NCBI GenBank assembly: GCA_029255685.2
Contig: CM055320.2
Location: forward strand, 48,424,910 to 48,488,909
Reading direction: 5' to 3'
DNA from: Silene conica
Taxonomy: Eukaryota; Streptophyta; Magnoliopsida; Caryophyllales; Caryophyllaceae
Length of the DNA stretch: 64,000 nt
Under the pieces are notes generated by a model. That model saw nothing but the letters and a program-made list of their open reading frames with translations. It was not told where the DNA came from and made no database searches. Shown piece after piece: positions 48,347-60,805 of this stretch. The stretch's first letter is position 1; the number at the start of each line of letters is the position of its first letter. Position numbers and translations under genes: made by a program.

Positions 48347-49572
48347 ATGGCTACTATCTATGATCACTACAATCAAAGGTACAAGATCTACCGAAGGGGT
48401 TTACTTTGCCTACACCTACCACTGGTTTTTTTGAGCTCCACCCGAACTACATCATTCTGGTGGAGCGGAACGTTTTTCTGGTCTACCCGATGAGGATCCG
48501 TTGAGGCACGTTGAGACATTCACGGATTATTGCTGTTTCATACATATACCAGCCGGGGTGACTCAAGATGAGGTGAAGGCAATGATATTCCTCTATTCAT
48601 TGAAGGATTTTGCGAGAGATTGGTACCGCTACCTTGATAGGTAGCTGAGAAGGTTACAGATTGGACTTCCTTGGCATTGGCTTTCTATAAAAAGTACTTC
48701 CCTCTTGCGAAGGCTAATGACTTGAGAAGTCAAATCACTACTTTTCAACAAGGACCTGATGGAGAATTTTGTGAGGGGTGGGGTCGGTTTAAGAAATTGG
48801 TCAGGTCTATTCCTCATCATGGTTTTCCTCAATGGTACTTGTGCAACCAATTCTACAATGCCCTTTATGACGATTACAAGGTAATTCTTGATGCAGCCGC
48901 TAATGGTAGATTTCAAAATAATACCAACCATATGAAGGGTTGGAACACTATTGAAGACATGGCGGTGCATAGGGCCGAATTTGGGAGTTCTCGTGGGAAT
49001 TCGCGAAGGTTGAATGTAGAGATGGATAGGGTATTAGCTCTTGAGACAACCGTTGAAGCTCGTTTTGAAAAGCTTGAGGCAGCCCAGCTGAAGCAAGAAA
49101 GTGCGAACCTAGTTACTACGGTTGACAACACGGGTGAGACGACAGAGTTGAGAGAGCTAGTTCATGCTCTAATGAAACAAATGTTGGAAATGGAAAAGGC
49201 TCAAGTGGCTTCCTTGAAGACTCTTGAGGACGAATTAGCAATCTTAGCCGCTAATCAGATTGCTAGCTCTCCGGGCAATTGTGAGAGTTCCAAAGAGACA
49301 ATAAATTCTATAAATCTCAGAAGTGGTCGTGCTTATGACGGACCGACTTCCAAGGGGGATTCTGCTGAAGTTCGTGATGAAGAAACTAATCCCATGCACA
49401 GGTCAGTTGGTCGACCGACCACCACATCTGGTCGACCGACCGAGTTACCTGACGAGCGATTAGTTTCTAGAAAGCAGCAGACTTCTGATAACAGCACATC
49501 TGGTCGACCGACCAAAATTCCTGAGCAGAATGCAGTTTCCAGTCCTGAATTGTTGGACTCGTCCCTCATTTA
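48347..49572 (+). pseudogene. gag: C1 gag, broken
   Basis: The ATG at 48347 (MATIYDH-like start) corresponds to the C3 gag start region. The retrotransposon gag domain is visible at about 48671-48860 (ALAFYKKYFPLAKANDLRSQ, HHGFPQWYLCNQFYNAL). An acidic helical stretch follows at 49010-49240 (FEKLEAAQLKQESANL), then a linker with GRPT repeats from GGTCGACCGACC motifs (49409-49515). It is interrupted in more than one place. Confidence 0.85.
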
Positions 49573-52500
49573 AGACCTCATTGAGATTCTACAGCTGAAG
49601 AAGTCGAAGATAGCTGATCCTACGGCTTGTGTTACCGTTCCGTATCCCGAGCGATTGAAAAATTCAAAAGAGGATCGGAAATTTGGTAAGTTCTTGGAGA
49701 TGGTGAAGAACCTTGAGGTAACCATCACGTTCACTGACTTAATTACCCAGGTACCTTCTTATGCTAAATTTATGAAAGATATTTTAAGTCGTAAGAGGAA
49801 GTTTCAGGATGAAGGTGCTATTGCTTTTGTGTAAGAATGTTATGTTCTTTCACAAAATAATATAGCACCCAAGTTGAAAGACCCATGTAGTTTTTCTATC
49901 CCATGCACCATAGGAAATCATGTTATTGGGAAAGCCCTCTGTGATCTAGGGGCTAGTGTCAGTGTTATGCCTTATTCTATTTGTGAGAGACTTAACATAG
50001 GTAGACTTAAGGTCACCAACATCACCTTACAGATGGCAGATAGATCAACCCAAAGATCATTAGGGGTCTTGGAGGATGTCCCAGTTAGAGTGGGAAAGTT
50101 CTTTATTCCTGTTGATTTTGTTGTTTTGTACATTGCTGAGGATAGTCAGATACCTATTATTTTAGGTAGACCCTTTTTACACACAGCTGGGGCTGAGATT
50201 GATGTCAAACGCGAGATCATTACTTTAGAGGTTGGAGATGACACTATCGAGTTTAGTCTTGCCCATAAGGCAACTACTCTTACTGATGATACTTGTTGCT
50301 CCATTGATATTATTGACAGGAATGTAATCCATAACTGGAGGGAATCCTTGACCAAGGATCCCTTAGATAATTTAACAATTTTGGATAAGTGTGAAGGTAA
50401 TCTAGCTGAGAATGTTGAGGAGCTGGATTTTGTGGAAGCAGAGATAGAGGAATATGAGCTGACTGAGGAAGAGGATGAGAAGCTCATAAGCTTGGCTAAT
50501 GCTAATCTGGTAAACATGTGCTATGATGTTAATACTGACTCTGTTGATGCCGTAGAGGTAAAGGTACCAAGGCGTAAGCCACTTCCTCCTAATCTTAAGT
50601 ATGTTTTCCTAGATGACACTGAGCAGTACCCTGCAATTGTTAGTTCTAAACTTGACCCTAACCAACTTTCTGCCTTGATAACTGTTCTCAAAAAGAACAG
50701 GAAAGCTTTAGGTTATTCTTTGGATGACATTAAGGGCATCAGTCCTGATGTTTGCATGCATAAGATAGAGTTAGAGGAAGGGCATAAGCCCTACAGACAG
50801 GGTCAACATAAGTTGAACCCTAAGATGCAGGAGGTAGTTATGGCTGAAGTGATGAAACTTCTTGATGCAGGTATTATTTATTCAGTTGGCAACCCCAAGT
50901 GGGTTAGCCCAGTTCAGGTGGTTCCTAAGAAAGGAGGAACCACTGTGGTTAAAAATGAGAAAACTGAATTAATACCTACTAGAATAGTGACAGCGTGGCG
51001 GATGTGCATTGATTATAGACAGTTAAATGCCGCCACCAAGAAAGACCATTTCCCCCTTCCTTTTGTTGACCAAATGACTGAGAGACTTGCTTCTAATAAA
51101 TTCTTCTGTTTTTTAGATGGTTATTCAGGTTTTTTCCGGATTCCCATCCATCCTGACGATCAAAGTAAGAATACTTTTACTTGCCCACAAGGTGTTTTTG
51201 CATACCGCAGAATGCCTTTTGGGTTGTGTAATGCTCCTGCCACCTTTCAAAGGTGTATGATGGGTATCTTTTCTGATTTTATTGAAAACATCATGGAGTA
51301 TTTATGGATGACTTCTTTGTTTATGGTAATGAGTTTGATCAATGCTTAGCTAACCTTGACAAAGTCTTGCAGCGTTGTATTGATGTAATTATCCTTGTCT
51401 TAAACTGGGAAAAGTGTCAGTTTATGGTCAATGAGAGGGTAGTGTTAGGGCATCTTATATCTGACAAGGGTATTCATGTAGATAAAGAAAAGGTGCAAGT
51501 GATTGAGCAATTGCCGCTCCTGTTAATGTTAATGGGGTGAGAAGTTTCTTAGGACACACAGGTTTTTACCGGCGTTTCATTAAGGACTTCTCTAAAATTG
51601 CTAAACCACATACACAGTTGCTCCTTATGGATGTTGTCTTTGAGTTTACTGATGAGTGCCTTTCAGCTTTTAACAGGTTGAAGGAAGCTTTGATCTCAGC
51701 ACCGATCATCCAGCCACAAGATTGGGATCTCCCTTTTGAGATCATGTGCGATACCAGTGACTATGTTGTGGGTGCTGTGCTAGGTCAAAGGAAGAACAAG
51801 GCTCTGAATGCTATATACTATACGAGCCGGACCCTAGATGAGACTCAAGTCAACTACTTCAGCACTATGAAAGAGATGCTAGCTGTGAAGTTTGACTTAG
51901 AGAAATTCCGATCTTATTTGGTAGGTAATAAGGTAATTATTTATACTGACCGCATGCAGCTTTGAAGGGCCTCTTCCTGAAGAAAGATTCAAAGCCAACG
52001 TTGTTGAGGTGGATACTCCTTCTACAGGAGTTTGACATTGAGATTAGGGATAAGAAAGGCGCGGAGAATGTGGTAGCTGACCACCTATCTCGCCTTCAGC
52101 TGAGTGATAGGGAAGATTCTTTACATATTGATGATTCTTTTCGTGATGAGAGTCTATTTATCATTAATAGTTCAGGTTCTTATCCCCCTCCTTGGTATGC
52201 TGATTTTGCTAACTTTGCTGTCACAGGTAAAATTCCTCCAGAGCTTTCATGGCAACAGAAGAAGAGATTTATCTTTGATGCAAAGCAGTATTTTCTGGAT
52301 GACCCTTATGTTTTCGAGGAATGAGGAGATGGACTTATCCGTAGATGCGTCCCCCAGTTGGAGGTGAAGGACATTCTGGAAGCATGCCACTCTTCTGCTT
52401 ATGGTGGTCACCACGGTCCATCTAGGACCGTGGCCAAGGTATTACAGTCTGGTTTTTATTGCCCTACTTTGCATGCTGACTGTGGGAATTTTGTAGGTAG

Positions 52501-53520
52501 CTGTGATGTTTGTCAGAGATCTGGGAATGTCTCCAAAAGACATGAGATGCCACAGGTTGGTATTTTAGAGGTAGAGATTTTCGATGTCTGGGGCATTGAT
52601 TATCAGGGACCTTTCCCTAGCAGTCAAGGTAACAGGTATATTCTTGTTGCCGTTGATTATGTGTCTAAGTGGGTAGAAGCTATCGCTACTCCCCATTGTG
52701 ATGCAAAAGTTGTTATTAAACTGTTTAAGAAAATCATATTTCCTCGCTTTGGTGTCCCTAGGGTTGTCATTAGTGATGGGGGTATGCATTTCAAAGAGAA
52801 ACAATTAGGTGCCTTGCTAAATAAATTCGGTGTCCAACATCGTAGGGGTCTAGCATATCACCCTCAGACTAGTGGTCAAGTTGAGATCTCTAATAGAGAG
52901 CTCAAGGAGACCCTAGCCAAAGTTGTTTCTAAGTCTAGGAAAGATTGGAGTCTTCAGCTTGATGATGTTTTATGGACTTATAGAACTGCGTTCAAAACTC
53001 CAATCGGAATGTCACCATTCCGATTGATTTATGGTAAGACTTGTCACTTACCAGTTGAGTTAGAACGCAAGTCTTGGTGGGCCATTTATGATCTTAATTT
53101 AGACCCTAACCTTTCCCGTGAGAAACGTTTGTCACAGCTATGACAATGCCAGGATCTACAAGGAGAAAACTAAGCGCTGGCATGACAAGAGAATAATTAG
53201 GCGTGATTTTCAGGTAAGTGATAAGGTTCTACTTTTTAATGCTTGTATTCGTCTTTTTCCTGGTAAGCTGAAATCCAGGTGGAGCGGACCTTACACCATC
53301 ACAGCTGTCTTGAAGTTCGGGTCAATTGAGTTAGAAACCTCATCCGACGAGAGGTTTAAAGTTAATGGGCAATATGTGAAGCACTTCCATGGAGAAAATG
53401 AGTTCATAGGGAAGGTTGAAGTTTCTTACTTTGACCCTTTTTTCGGATGCTTCATAATAGGTAAAAAAGGTCGTGCGGGACCTCTTAAACCAACGCTAAC
53501 CGGGAGGCAACCCGTGTTAT
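49573..53520 (+). pseudogene. pol: C1 pol (protease, RT, RNase H, integrase), broken
   Basis: The aspartic protease is at about 49880-50190, with DLGASVSVMPYS as the active-site motif and IPIILGRPFL near its end. RT is at about 50780-51520 (HKPYRQGQHKLNPKMQEV, WRMCIDYRQLNAATKKDHFP, YRRMPFGLCNAPATFQRCM). RNase H is at about 51730-52100 ([17 protein letters not shown] to [11 protein letters not shown]). The H2C2 finger is at about 52385-52520. The integrase core has acidic residues at [18 protein letters not shown] and [13 protein letters not shown]. The C-terminal domain is near [12 protein letters not shown], to 53520. The wording is that of plant Athila pol. The frame has several breaks. Confidence 0.9.
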
Positions 53521-54514
53521 AGTTCAGTTATTTTTTTTGTAGTTTCCTTTTAGTGGTAAACTTTTTCCTTCTTGTTTTTATACTTTTGTTGGGATTTTGA
53601 GCTGTAGCAAAAAAACAGGTGAGAATCGTCAGGTATTTGGGTCGACCGACCGGCTACCAAGGTCGACCTACCTAGTGCGTGCAATAAACAGCTTTTGGAA
53701 AATAAGGTACGCAGGGAACTGGTCGACCGACCAGACCTCTTGGTCGATCGACCAGATGGCGGAAAACCGGGTTTCTAAGGGTGCTTTAAGTCTAATTTGT
53801 TTGAAAAAAAAATCATTATTTCTCTTCACACTTTTTGAACGACACCCTCTCTCCCAAAAACCCTAACCTGCCTCCCTTTCACTCAACCTCATTTTTTTTG
53901 CTCTTTCTCAATTTTCTTCCACTCAAGGTATGTTTTCTTTTAGTTTTTCCTTCCTTTTTCGTTTCATAGGCTCTTAGTTTCCGTTTCTTAGGTAGTTTTT
54001 CACTTAATTTCAGTTTATCTTTTGTTTTTAGGGTTTGTTTTTCTTGTGTTTTTGTTCCTTCCTTTTGTTTTCTCCTCTCCCTCTCGTTTCCTTAGCATAG
54101 ATCTACTTTCTTGTGTGATTTTTGGTGTGTTAGGGTTAGCTTGGCTCTTTCCCCAAATTTTCAATGCTTGATAACTGTCGAAACTTGACTAGTTTGTTCA
54201 TTCTGGTACAGCGCCTAGTCGACCGACTAGGAATAGAGGTCGGCCGACAAATCTGTTTTTTTGCAGAAACTCATTTTTTCGATTGGTCGATCGGTCGACC
54301 TGGGGTGTAGGTCGGTCGACCATGGAAATGTTACAGGAGGTCTGAAATTGCTGTCAACTGGTCGGTCGACCAGGAATTCGGGTCGGTCGACCAGGACACT
54401 GTTACAGGGACATTGGTTTCGTCTTTGGGTTGATTTCATTTTGATAAATAAATTAGTTAAAGTTGCAAGAAGTCTAAGTGTTGAGGATGATTGTTGTAAT
54501 TTTGCAGATTCATC
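53521..54514 (+). other. C1 spacer between integrase and the ORF1-like gene
   Basis: This is non-coding. GGTCGACC motifs cluster at 53640-53755 and 54215-54400 with pyrimidine-rich sequence between them (53870-54110), mirroring C3 and C2. An acceptor-like pyrimidine-rich stretch ending TTTTGCAG (about 54501-54508) lies just before the start of the ORF1-like gene. A spliced message is therefore possible but is only inferred. Confidence 0.65.
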
Positions 54515-55938
54515 ATGTCGAGCCACGGTCAAGGAAACAAAAGAGCTCGTAGTTCGCAAGCTAGTAGTTCAAGGGGCCAAGGCAGCGGGTCCGGAGGCTT
54601 AACAGTGCTCAACAAGGATAGTCTACCGGACTATCCGCAGGTTCTTTTCCACACCCCGGCCCAAAAGGCCCGGTTCTTGCACCTAGTGACTTACTGCCAT
54701 GTGGTAGTGACTCGCTTCTTGTGCAAGCCGGCGTTAAGGGCTTTGAGGTGTTATGAGGATGTTGTGAGCCTGCTCAATGGAACGGGTTTTCCGGGACTCG
54801 TCACCATGGATGAGTTCACATATACCATTCTCACTCTTGAGATCTTTTCATCTTTTATTTTTGATGTTTCGGCCTACAATCCGAACTATGATAATAAATG
54901 TCTTTCTTTTAGGCTGTTCAATGTTACCTATTCTCTGACCTTAGGTGAATTTGCTCGTTACTTGGGCTTAAGGGCTGAGGGTCGTACAGGTGACCCTGCT
55001 GAGTCGTATAATGTAATTTGGTCTTGTCTCTCTGATTCCCGCGAAGGGAAAAAGAAAAGCATTACCGTTCATTTGCCCGCCCCCGATACTACCTGCGTCT
55101 GTTGGCCAACACTATTTTTGGCCGCAAAGAGTCTCAAAATGTCAAAAACATCGAGCTTTCGATTTTGGCTGGCTATCTTAATGTTAGGCGTCGGGGTTCT
55201 GTGTTTTATAACACAGCTTATTTGGTTGCATCTCACTTCGTGACGGTTGGGGAGGGGACATCCTTGACCACTATTGTCTGTGGTGGGTTAGTCACTCGTT
55301 TGGCTAACTCATTTATTTTTCAGTTCCCCCGTTTTTAGGATACGCTTCACCCTCTCTCCCGATACATGGACATGACTTATGTCAGGTCCGTGCATTGGGT
55401 AGACAGGAAGGATTTTTGGAAGGTTGACACATATACTAGTGATCGCATCCCCATCACTGAGGCCCCTCCCATGCTACCCTTTGATACTGTTGAGGGGGGG
55501 CCTAGACCACTCCTTTCGTCCTACCGCCTCCCACTTAGGGGAGGCACCTCTAGAGGCCATAGGGCACCCGCCCCTGGTGCCCACTACGCTGCACCAGGTA
55601 GGGGTTACCCCTCCGACTTTACTGCTCCACCTAACATTCCTATTCCTCCTATCATTGATAACAGGTCCCTCCCGCACATGATGGCCGACCTTTGCAGGCA
55701 GTTCAACCAGAAACGGTTGGACGATTGTCTCTACCAGTACCCGTTTTACTCGGAGTATGCCACGCAGGGTAGGCTCCCCACGGGCCCATGGACTCACCCC
55801 TCCCACTACACACCTCAGGCGGGCGGTCAGGGATCCGGGGAAGCATCTGGAGAAGCCTCAGGAACAGGCATAGGGTCCGACGAGGAGGAGGAGGAGGAAG
55901 CGGAAGCTAGTGGTTCGGAATATGACCCAGAGGATTAG
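54515..55938 (+). pseudogene. C1 ORF1-like (env-position) gene, broken
   Basis: It starts MSSHGQGNKRARSSQASSS, basic and serine-rich. Then come LPDYPQVLFHTPAQKARFLHL, FRLFNVTYSLTLGEFARYLGL and WSCLSDSREGKKKSITVHLP. The later part has MDMTYVRSVHWVDRKDFWK, SLPHMMADLCRQFNQKRLDD, a G/S/E-rich stretch and a final ASGSEYDPED. It is similar in layout to the ATHILA ORF-1 family and to the copies in C3 and C2. No signal peptide or membrane span is obvious, so an envelope role is not supported by what I see. A small number of breaks is present. Confidence 0.8.
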
Positions 55939-57017
55939 TGTTGAGACCAAACCTCCCCTCTTCGACGTTTGGTTTGGGGAAGTACATCCATCTTGTAAGT
56001 CACTGATTTTTGTTTGTTTCTTTTTCCTTTAGTTTTCTTCTCTTTCTTCTTTTTTTGTCTGTACCTATCCCCACCCTTCTGCTGTGGATTTATGCTGATG
56101 AGCACAATGGGGGCATTGTGCGTTTTGGTTTGTGGAGGGTATATGCATCCTTCTGTTGAGTCTGCATTTGTTTAGGTTTCTTTTGTCTTTTTCCTTTTGT
56201 TGTGTTTGCATCTGTATTTTATTTTTTTCTGTCGCACGTTTACTGCATTTCAGTTACTTTTTCTCCTTTCAGTTTGTCAGTTAATTTTTCTCCTTTTGCT
56301 GCATACATACCAAAAACTCAAAAAAATGCACGTTTCCTTTAGCATATAGGTCGAGTCGGAACGGACGGATACTATGATGATTATGCCTCACATTTCGCCA
56401 AATGCCTTGCCTTGCATTTTCAAAAAAATTTCAAGCTAGTCTTTTGCATTGTCTACGAGTTTTTTGTTGATTGTATGCTAAATTATTAGACTTGACTCTC
56501 TTTTTGGCAAGCTACTTCATATTCTAAGTTCAAGAGCTTAATAAATTGGTGACATTCATGACCGATTTCAAGTAGGATCGAGAGTAGTTTCTCCCCCTAA
56601 GGCATGTCACATAAACTTTCCTAAGCATGAACTTTGTCTACTTGATACCTATATGCATTCGAGTTCGTGGTTTGTTGACACATGTGGTAGAGGTTTCCCT
56701 TTTCTTGTTTGACCAATAACCCTCACATAGCCAAATTGCCTCTTTTATCCCATATACTACATCCTTAAATTGCTTACTCTAGCCGAGCTAGTAACATGGT
56801 ATGTTGGGACTGTTTTGACCATCTTTTTGTTTTTATGCTTCATTGAAGAATCTTTTTGTGTGGGAATGATGAAAAAGGGAAAAGAAAAGAAGGTGAAAAA
56901 AAAATTCTGAGTTCAGAAAAGGAAAAAGAAAAAAAGAACTCAATGAAAAAAAATATATATGAAAAAAAAAAAATCGGAAGCTCCCTGTTACCAGAGGTGG
57001 TCGGCCGACTGACATAC
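55939..57017 (+). other. C1 3' non-coding region, left of the solo LTR
   Basis: A purine-rich tract lies at 56870-56985, with the inverted repeat TGAGTTC (56909-56915)/GAACTCA (56936-56942). The left arm of the GGTCGGCCGAC hairpin is at about 56997-57012. Text near 56340-56400 (ATATAGGTCGAGTCGGAACGG) is shared with C2 and C3. No gene is seen. Confidence 0.75.
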
Positions 57018-58010
57018 TGTGGGGAATAAAACGTGTATTCGCCCTATACTTCCAGGATTATAATGAAAAATACAATCGTGAATATGGTCATAAGATTAAA
57101 AAGATATGAAAAAGAGTACAACCTTTAGTCCTTGCGCGAAAGGCCTAAGAACAGGAATTAACACAAATTCCCTCCTATAACTTGCACCCAAGACTTAGAA
57201 TGAGACGTTGCCGCGTGTGCTAGAAATCCTCTCCAACTGCCTTGCAATATCGGAAGAGCCTTTTGAGTTTTAGATGTGAGATCTGGGTTATGGGAGAAGA
57301 ATGCTCTCAAACCCTAATTTCTTGAGATTTGTTTAAACAGTGAAACAAGAGTGTTTGACATAAGGAGAGTCCCTCTCCTTATGTAGTACACGGCCGAAAT
57401 TTCTAATAGGGTAGGAGTGGGCTTTCCACTCTTACCTTATTCTAATTCGTGATTTGACCCATTTAGCTAAAATTTATTCGCGGGTTTTGTTTATAAATCG
57501 TATACATGTTATCAGATATTAATGCAGTCGATGTATTAATAATGGTCTGATAAAATTACGATATTGTATAATTACCCACATTAATATAACTGTTTATATT
57601 AATACGCGAATACAATATTTAATTAAATATAACCGTTTATATTTAATTTTACGAATTAATCATGTAATCCGTATTAGCTAAAATTATTTAATCCGTATTA
57701 AATAATAATCTCAACATCTTATTGACTAATTTAATAGTCAATACCTCTGACTAACTGTTTAGTCATATCCGGCATAAATGTGATTGTATTTTCATACCTT
57801 CACATCTCTCAAACGTGTCCTATAGGTGTGACGTATAGGGACCAGTTGATCACCGCCATCCGTATGACAATAACGTCAAACTTATCTAGCAAGCCAACCG
57901 TTATTGATAAACGTGGATCAACTGATAATAATACTGAAGTATGCCCTTGTGATCCTTAAAGAGATTTAATAAGTCATTGTACTTAATTTTCAAGGACACC
58001 AGCCCCAACA
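57018..58010 (-). repeat. Solo LTR of a copia-type family, inserted in C1
   Basis: This is 993 bp, bounded TGTGGGG/CCCCAACA and flanked by CATAC on both sides (57013-57017 and 58011-58015). There is no internal sequence or primer site, so it is the product of recombination between the two LTRs of one element. The - strand orientation is inferred because the block at 57810-57910 parallels the start of the family B LTRs. It is related to but distinct from family B. Confidence 0.88.
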
Positions 58011-58015
58011 CATAC

Positions 58016-58661
58016 ATGGTCAGTCGACCACGACCATGAACTGGAGCATTATTTTGAAAAGAAATAAAGGAGAAGAAGAGGAGTTGTGACGACATGCTCA
58101 CGATTTTGAGCATTGGCTTGTTTTCTAAAGAAGAATGGAAGTATTTTTGTAGTGTGGTTTGACGGTTGTTAGCTCGTTTTAACCCCTCTTTCCATAATTC
58201 AATTTAGCCTTTCTTACGTTTAGCCTAACAATCCCAAATCACCTCGGCATGTGTCATGGTCATTTAAGTGTTGGAATGCATGTGTACGGTTGTAGAGACT
58301 TTGTTCATGATTAGATTGCAGGCATGTTCTTATGGGTCGTAGATAGGTGAGAGTCTATTTTCTTGTTTATCTTCTTGTCTTTCACATATATATCACCCTT
58401 TGCTTGTTTGAGTGATGGAGCGATCCGTGATATTCCATTTTGAATGAGTCTTGCAAGGTTGAAAGTTTAGAATTTTATTCCAACATGTTTAATTCGTTTG
58501 TATTTGGCAATAAGCTTGACTTTCTTTGGAAGTTGCATTAAAAGGTTAGGCATGGCGTTATGTTTGGTTCTGAGCATGAAATTCGTTCCAAGTAGAAGTT
58601 TTTCTTTTGAATTGAGTCTTAGTGCTTGCTTGAGTACAAGCAAGGTTTGGTTTGGGGAGTT
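58016..58661 (+). other. C1 3' non-coding region, right of the solo LTR, with polypurine tract
   Basis: The right arm of the interrupted hairpin (GGTCAGTCGACCACG) is at about 58019-58033. The region ends with the polypurine tract at 58643-58661 (GGTTTGGGGAGTT) against the LTR. The frames at 58467-58695 are not conserved as proteins. Confidence 0.75.
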
Positions 58662-59899
58662 TGATACGTGCATTTACTATACATTTTATCTATAGTTTCA
58701 GCACGTATTTCTATGCATATTTGTAGCTTTTAGTTACTTTTCCTCCCGAAACGGTTTACTTTGGCATTTCTATGTTTTAAATGTAGGAACAAGCGGAAGT
58801 GAGCAAAATCAAGCTTTAACCGTCCTCCGGAAGCCGTTCTAAGGAAATGCACGAAGCAAGGGTCCGAACTCATAGCCTAGAGATGCGTGCAAGCTAATTA
58901 GAGGATGGGATACATAGGAATTGGTCGACCGACCAGCCTAACTAGTCGAACGACCAGCGCACAGCGACAGAAAGGCCTGGCTACAGCTAAACTGGTCGAC
59001 CGACCACTATGCCCGGTCGGTCGACCAGATGACGGGTTCCGCTGTTTTGTTTCGGTTTTAATTCCTTTAATCTTGTAATTAGAAGACTATTAAAGGATGC
59101 TTGAGACTTCTAATTAGGTAAAGCAGTCACATTAGCAAGAAACACATTAGTTTTAGGGAGAAGAACTCCAATTTTCAGATTCGTTCTTAATTTCCTATTC
59201 GTTTGTAAGTTTATGCAATTAATCCTTCTTGTCATTCAAATTCATTGTTCTTGTTGTTATTGTTATTCAATTTTATGTTTTGCCCTCTTGAATGTTTACC
59301 TTCAATTATGTTATCTCGCATGTTGTTCGTCAATTTCGTTAGTATTAGTTTCATAATTATGCATAGCTAATTCTTATGATTGGGAATTAGGGGAACCATG
59401 GCGAAAATTAGGTTTTAATGGTTTTATGATTATTATACCAATCCCCATTATTGTTGGTGAACTAATTCTTTTAGATTGAAAGATTGTTAGAATTAGTTTA
59501 ACAACAATTTTGGGATTGCCCTATGAACGAAAGTTTAGTGCTTTACTAGGAATCCTAAGACCGTAAGGATTGGGTAGAATATTGACCTAAAGGTTTATTC
59601 TTTGTTCCTTGGGATTGCGTTATTTGGTTATTTACTCTTTGTTGAGTTGACCTAGCCATTGGGAACCGAAGTTCCTAATGATCTTCTTACTTTTGTTTAG
59701 CATTCTTGTTTGTTTTGCCATCTTAGTTGTTAGTCTCAGCCAACAAATCAAACCCTTTTTTTTGTTACTTTTAATAGACTTTAAATTCACAAACAATATT
59801 AACCTTGTCTCCTTGTGGTTCGACCCTTGACTTACTCTATCTAGTTTAAGCTGAGGTTTTATAAATATTATCTTTGGCACCCCTTAACGACAGGTGTCA
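58662..59899 (+). repeat. C1 3' LTR
   Basis: This 1238-bp LTR starts TGATACGTG and ends GGTGTCA, followed by the second CTAGG. It carries the same four GGTCGACC-type motifs as the 5' LTR (58922-59032). Confidence 0.94.
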
Positions 59900-59904
59900 C
59901 TAGG

Positions 59905-60805
59905 CCCACCCTCTATGTCAGCGAAGTGTAGCATAGGAGGGGCGGTAGTGATGGGGATGCGATCACTAGTAAAGGTGTCAATCTTCCAACACCCTTGATG
60001 GTCCACCCAATGGACGAATCGGACATAAGTCATGTCCATATAGCGGGAGAGGGGGTGTAGAGCCTCCTCAAACGGGGAACTGAAAAACAAGGCGGTTAGC
60101 CAAACGAGTAACTAACCCACCGCATACAATGGTGGTCAACGAAATTCCCTCTCCAACCGTCACAAAGTGAGTGGCGACTAAATAAGCAATGTTGTAAAAC
60201 AAAGAACCCATACGTCTTACATTAAGGTATCCCGCCAAAATCGAAAGCTCGATTGTGTTGACGTTTTGGGATTCCTTACGGCCAAAAACAGTGTTGGCCA
60301 ACAAACGTAAATAATACCGTGGGGCGGGCAGGTGCATGGAAATGCTCTTCCTTTTCCCGCCCCGGGAATCAGAAAGGCAAGACCAAATGACATTATACGA
60401 CTCAGAAGGGTCACCAGTACGACCCGTGGCACTTAAGCCCAAGAAACCTGCAAATTCACCTAATGTCAAAGCATAGGTGACATTGAACAAACGGAAGGAA
60501 ATACCTTTAATATCATCTTTTGCCTTGTAAGCCTCATGGTCGAAGCAAAAGGACGAGAAGAACTTTAGGGTAAGAACGGGATATGTAAACTCATCCATGG
60601 TAACGGGTCCCGAAAGACCCGTATCATTGAGCAAGCCCACAACATCCTCAAGACATCCCAACTCAATGAGCGTCGGCTCATGAAAGAAACGAGTCACTGC
60701 CACTTGACAATAGGTCACTAAATGTAAGAACCGGGCCCTTTGGTCTGGGGTATGAAAGGTAACCTGCGGATAGTCCGGTAGACTATCCGTACTCTGCTCG
60801 GCCAT
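59905..60805 (-). pseudogene. C2 ORF1-like gene, main part
   Basis: On the - strand the frame reads LPDYPQVTFHTPDQRARFLHL, FVNEPT-like helix residues, VLTLKFFSSFCFDHEAY, FRLFNVTYALTLGEFAGFLGL, and later MDMTYVRFVHWVDHQGCWK. It is more diverged from C1 and C3 than they are from each other, in keeping with C2 being older. It ends at the C1 insertion; the tail lies at 46494-46931. Confidence 0.75.

Larger units (their letters stand above)
46932..59899 (+). mobile_element. Athila-type element C1, full length with both LTRs, broken coding
   Basis: The element is 12,968 bp, of which 993 bp plus a target duplication are a later solo LTR. The LTRs at 46932-48163 and 58662-59899 are flanked by CTAGG (46927-46931 and 59900-59904), a clean target duplication in the C2 ORF1-like gene. 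The order is tRNA-Asp primer site, gag, protease, RT, RNase H, integrase, spacer, ORF1-like gene, 3' non-coding region, polypurine tract. The two LTRs differ by roughly 3% plus small length changes by eye, so the age is roughly one to a few million years. The coding frame has several breaks, so it is not autonomous. Confidence 0.93.

Noticed and set aside
57018-58010. DNA transposon with TGTGGGG/CCCCAACA inverted ends
   Set aside because: The TG/CA ends, 5-bp target duplication and the block shared with copia-type LTRs fit a solo LTR better.
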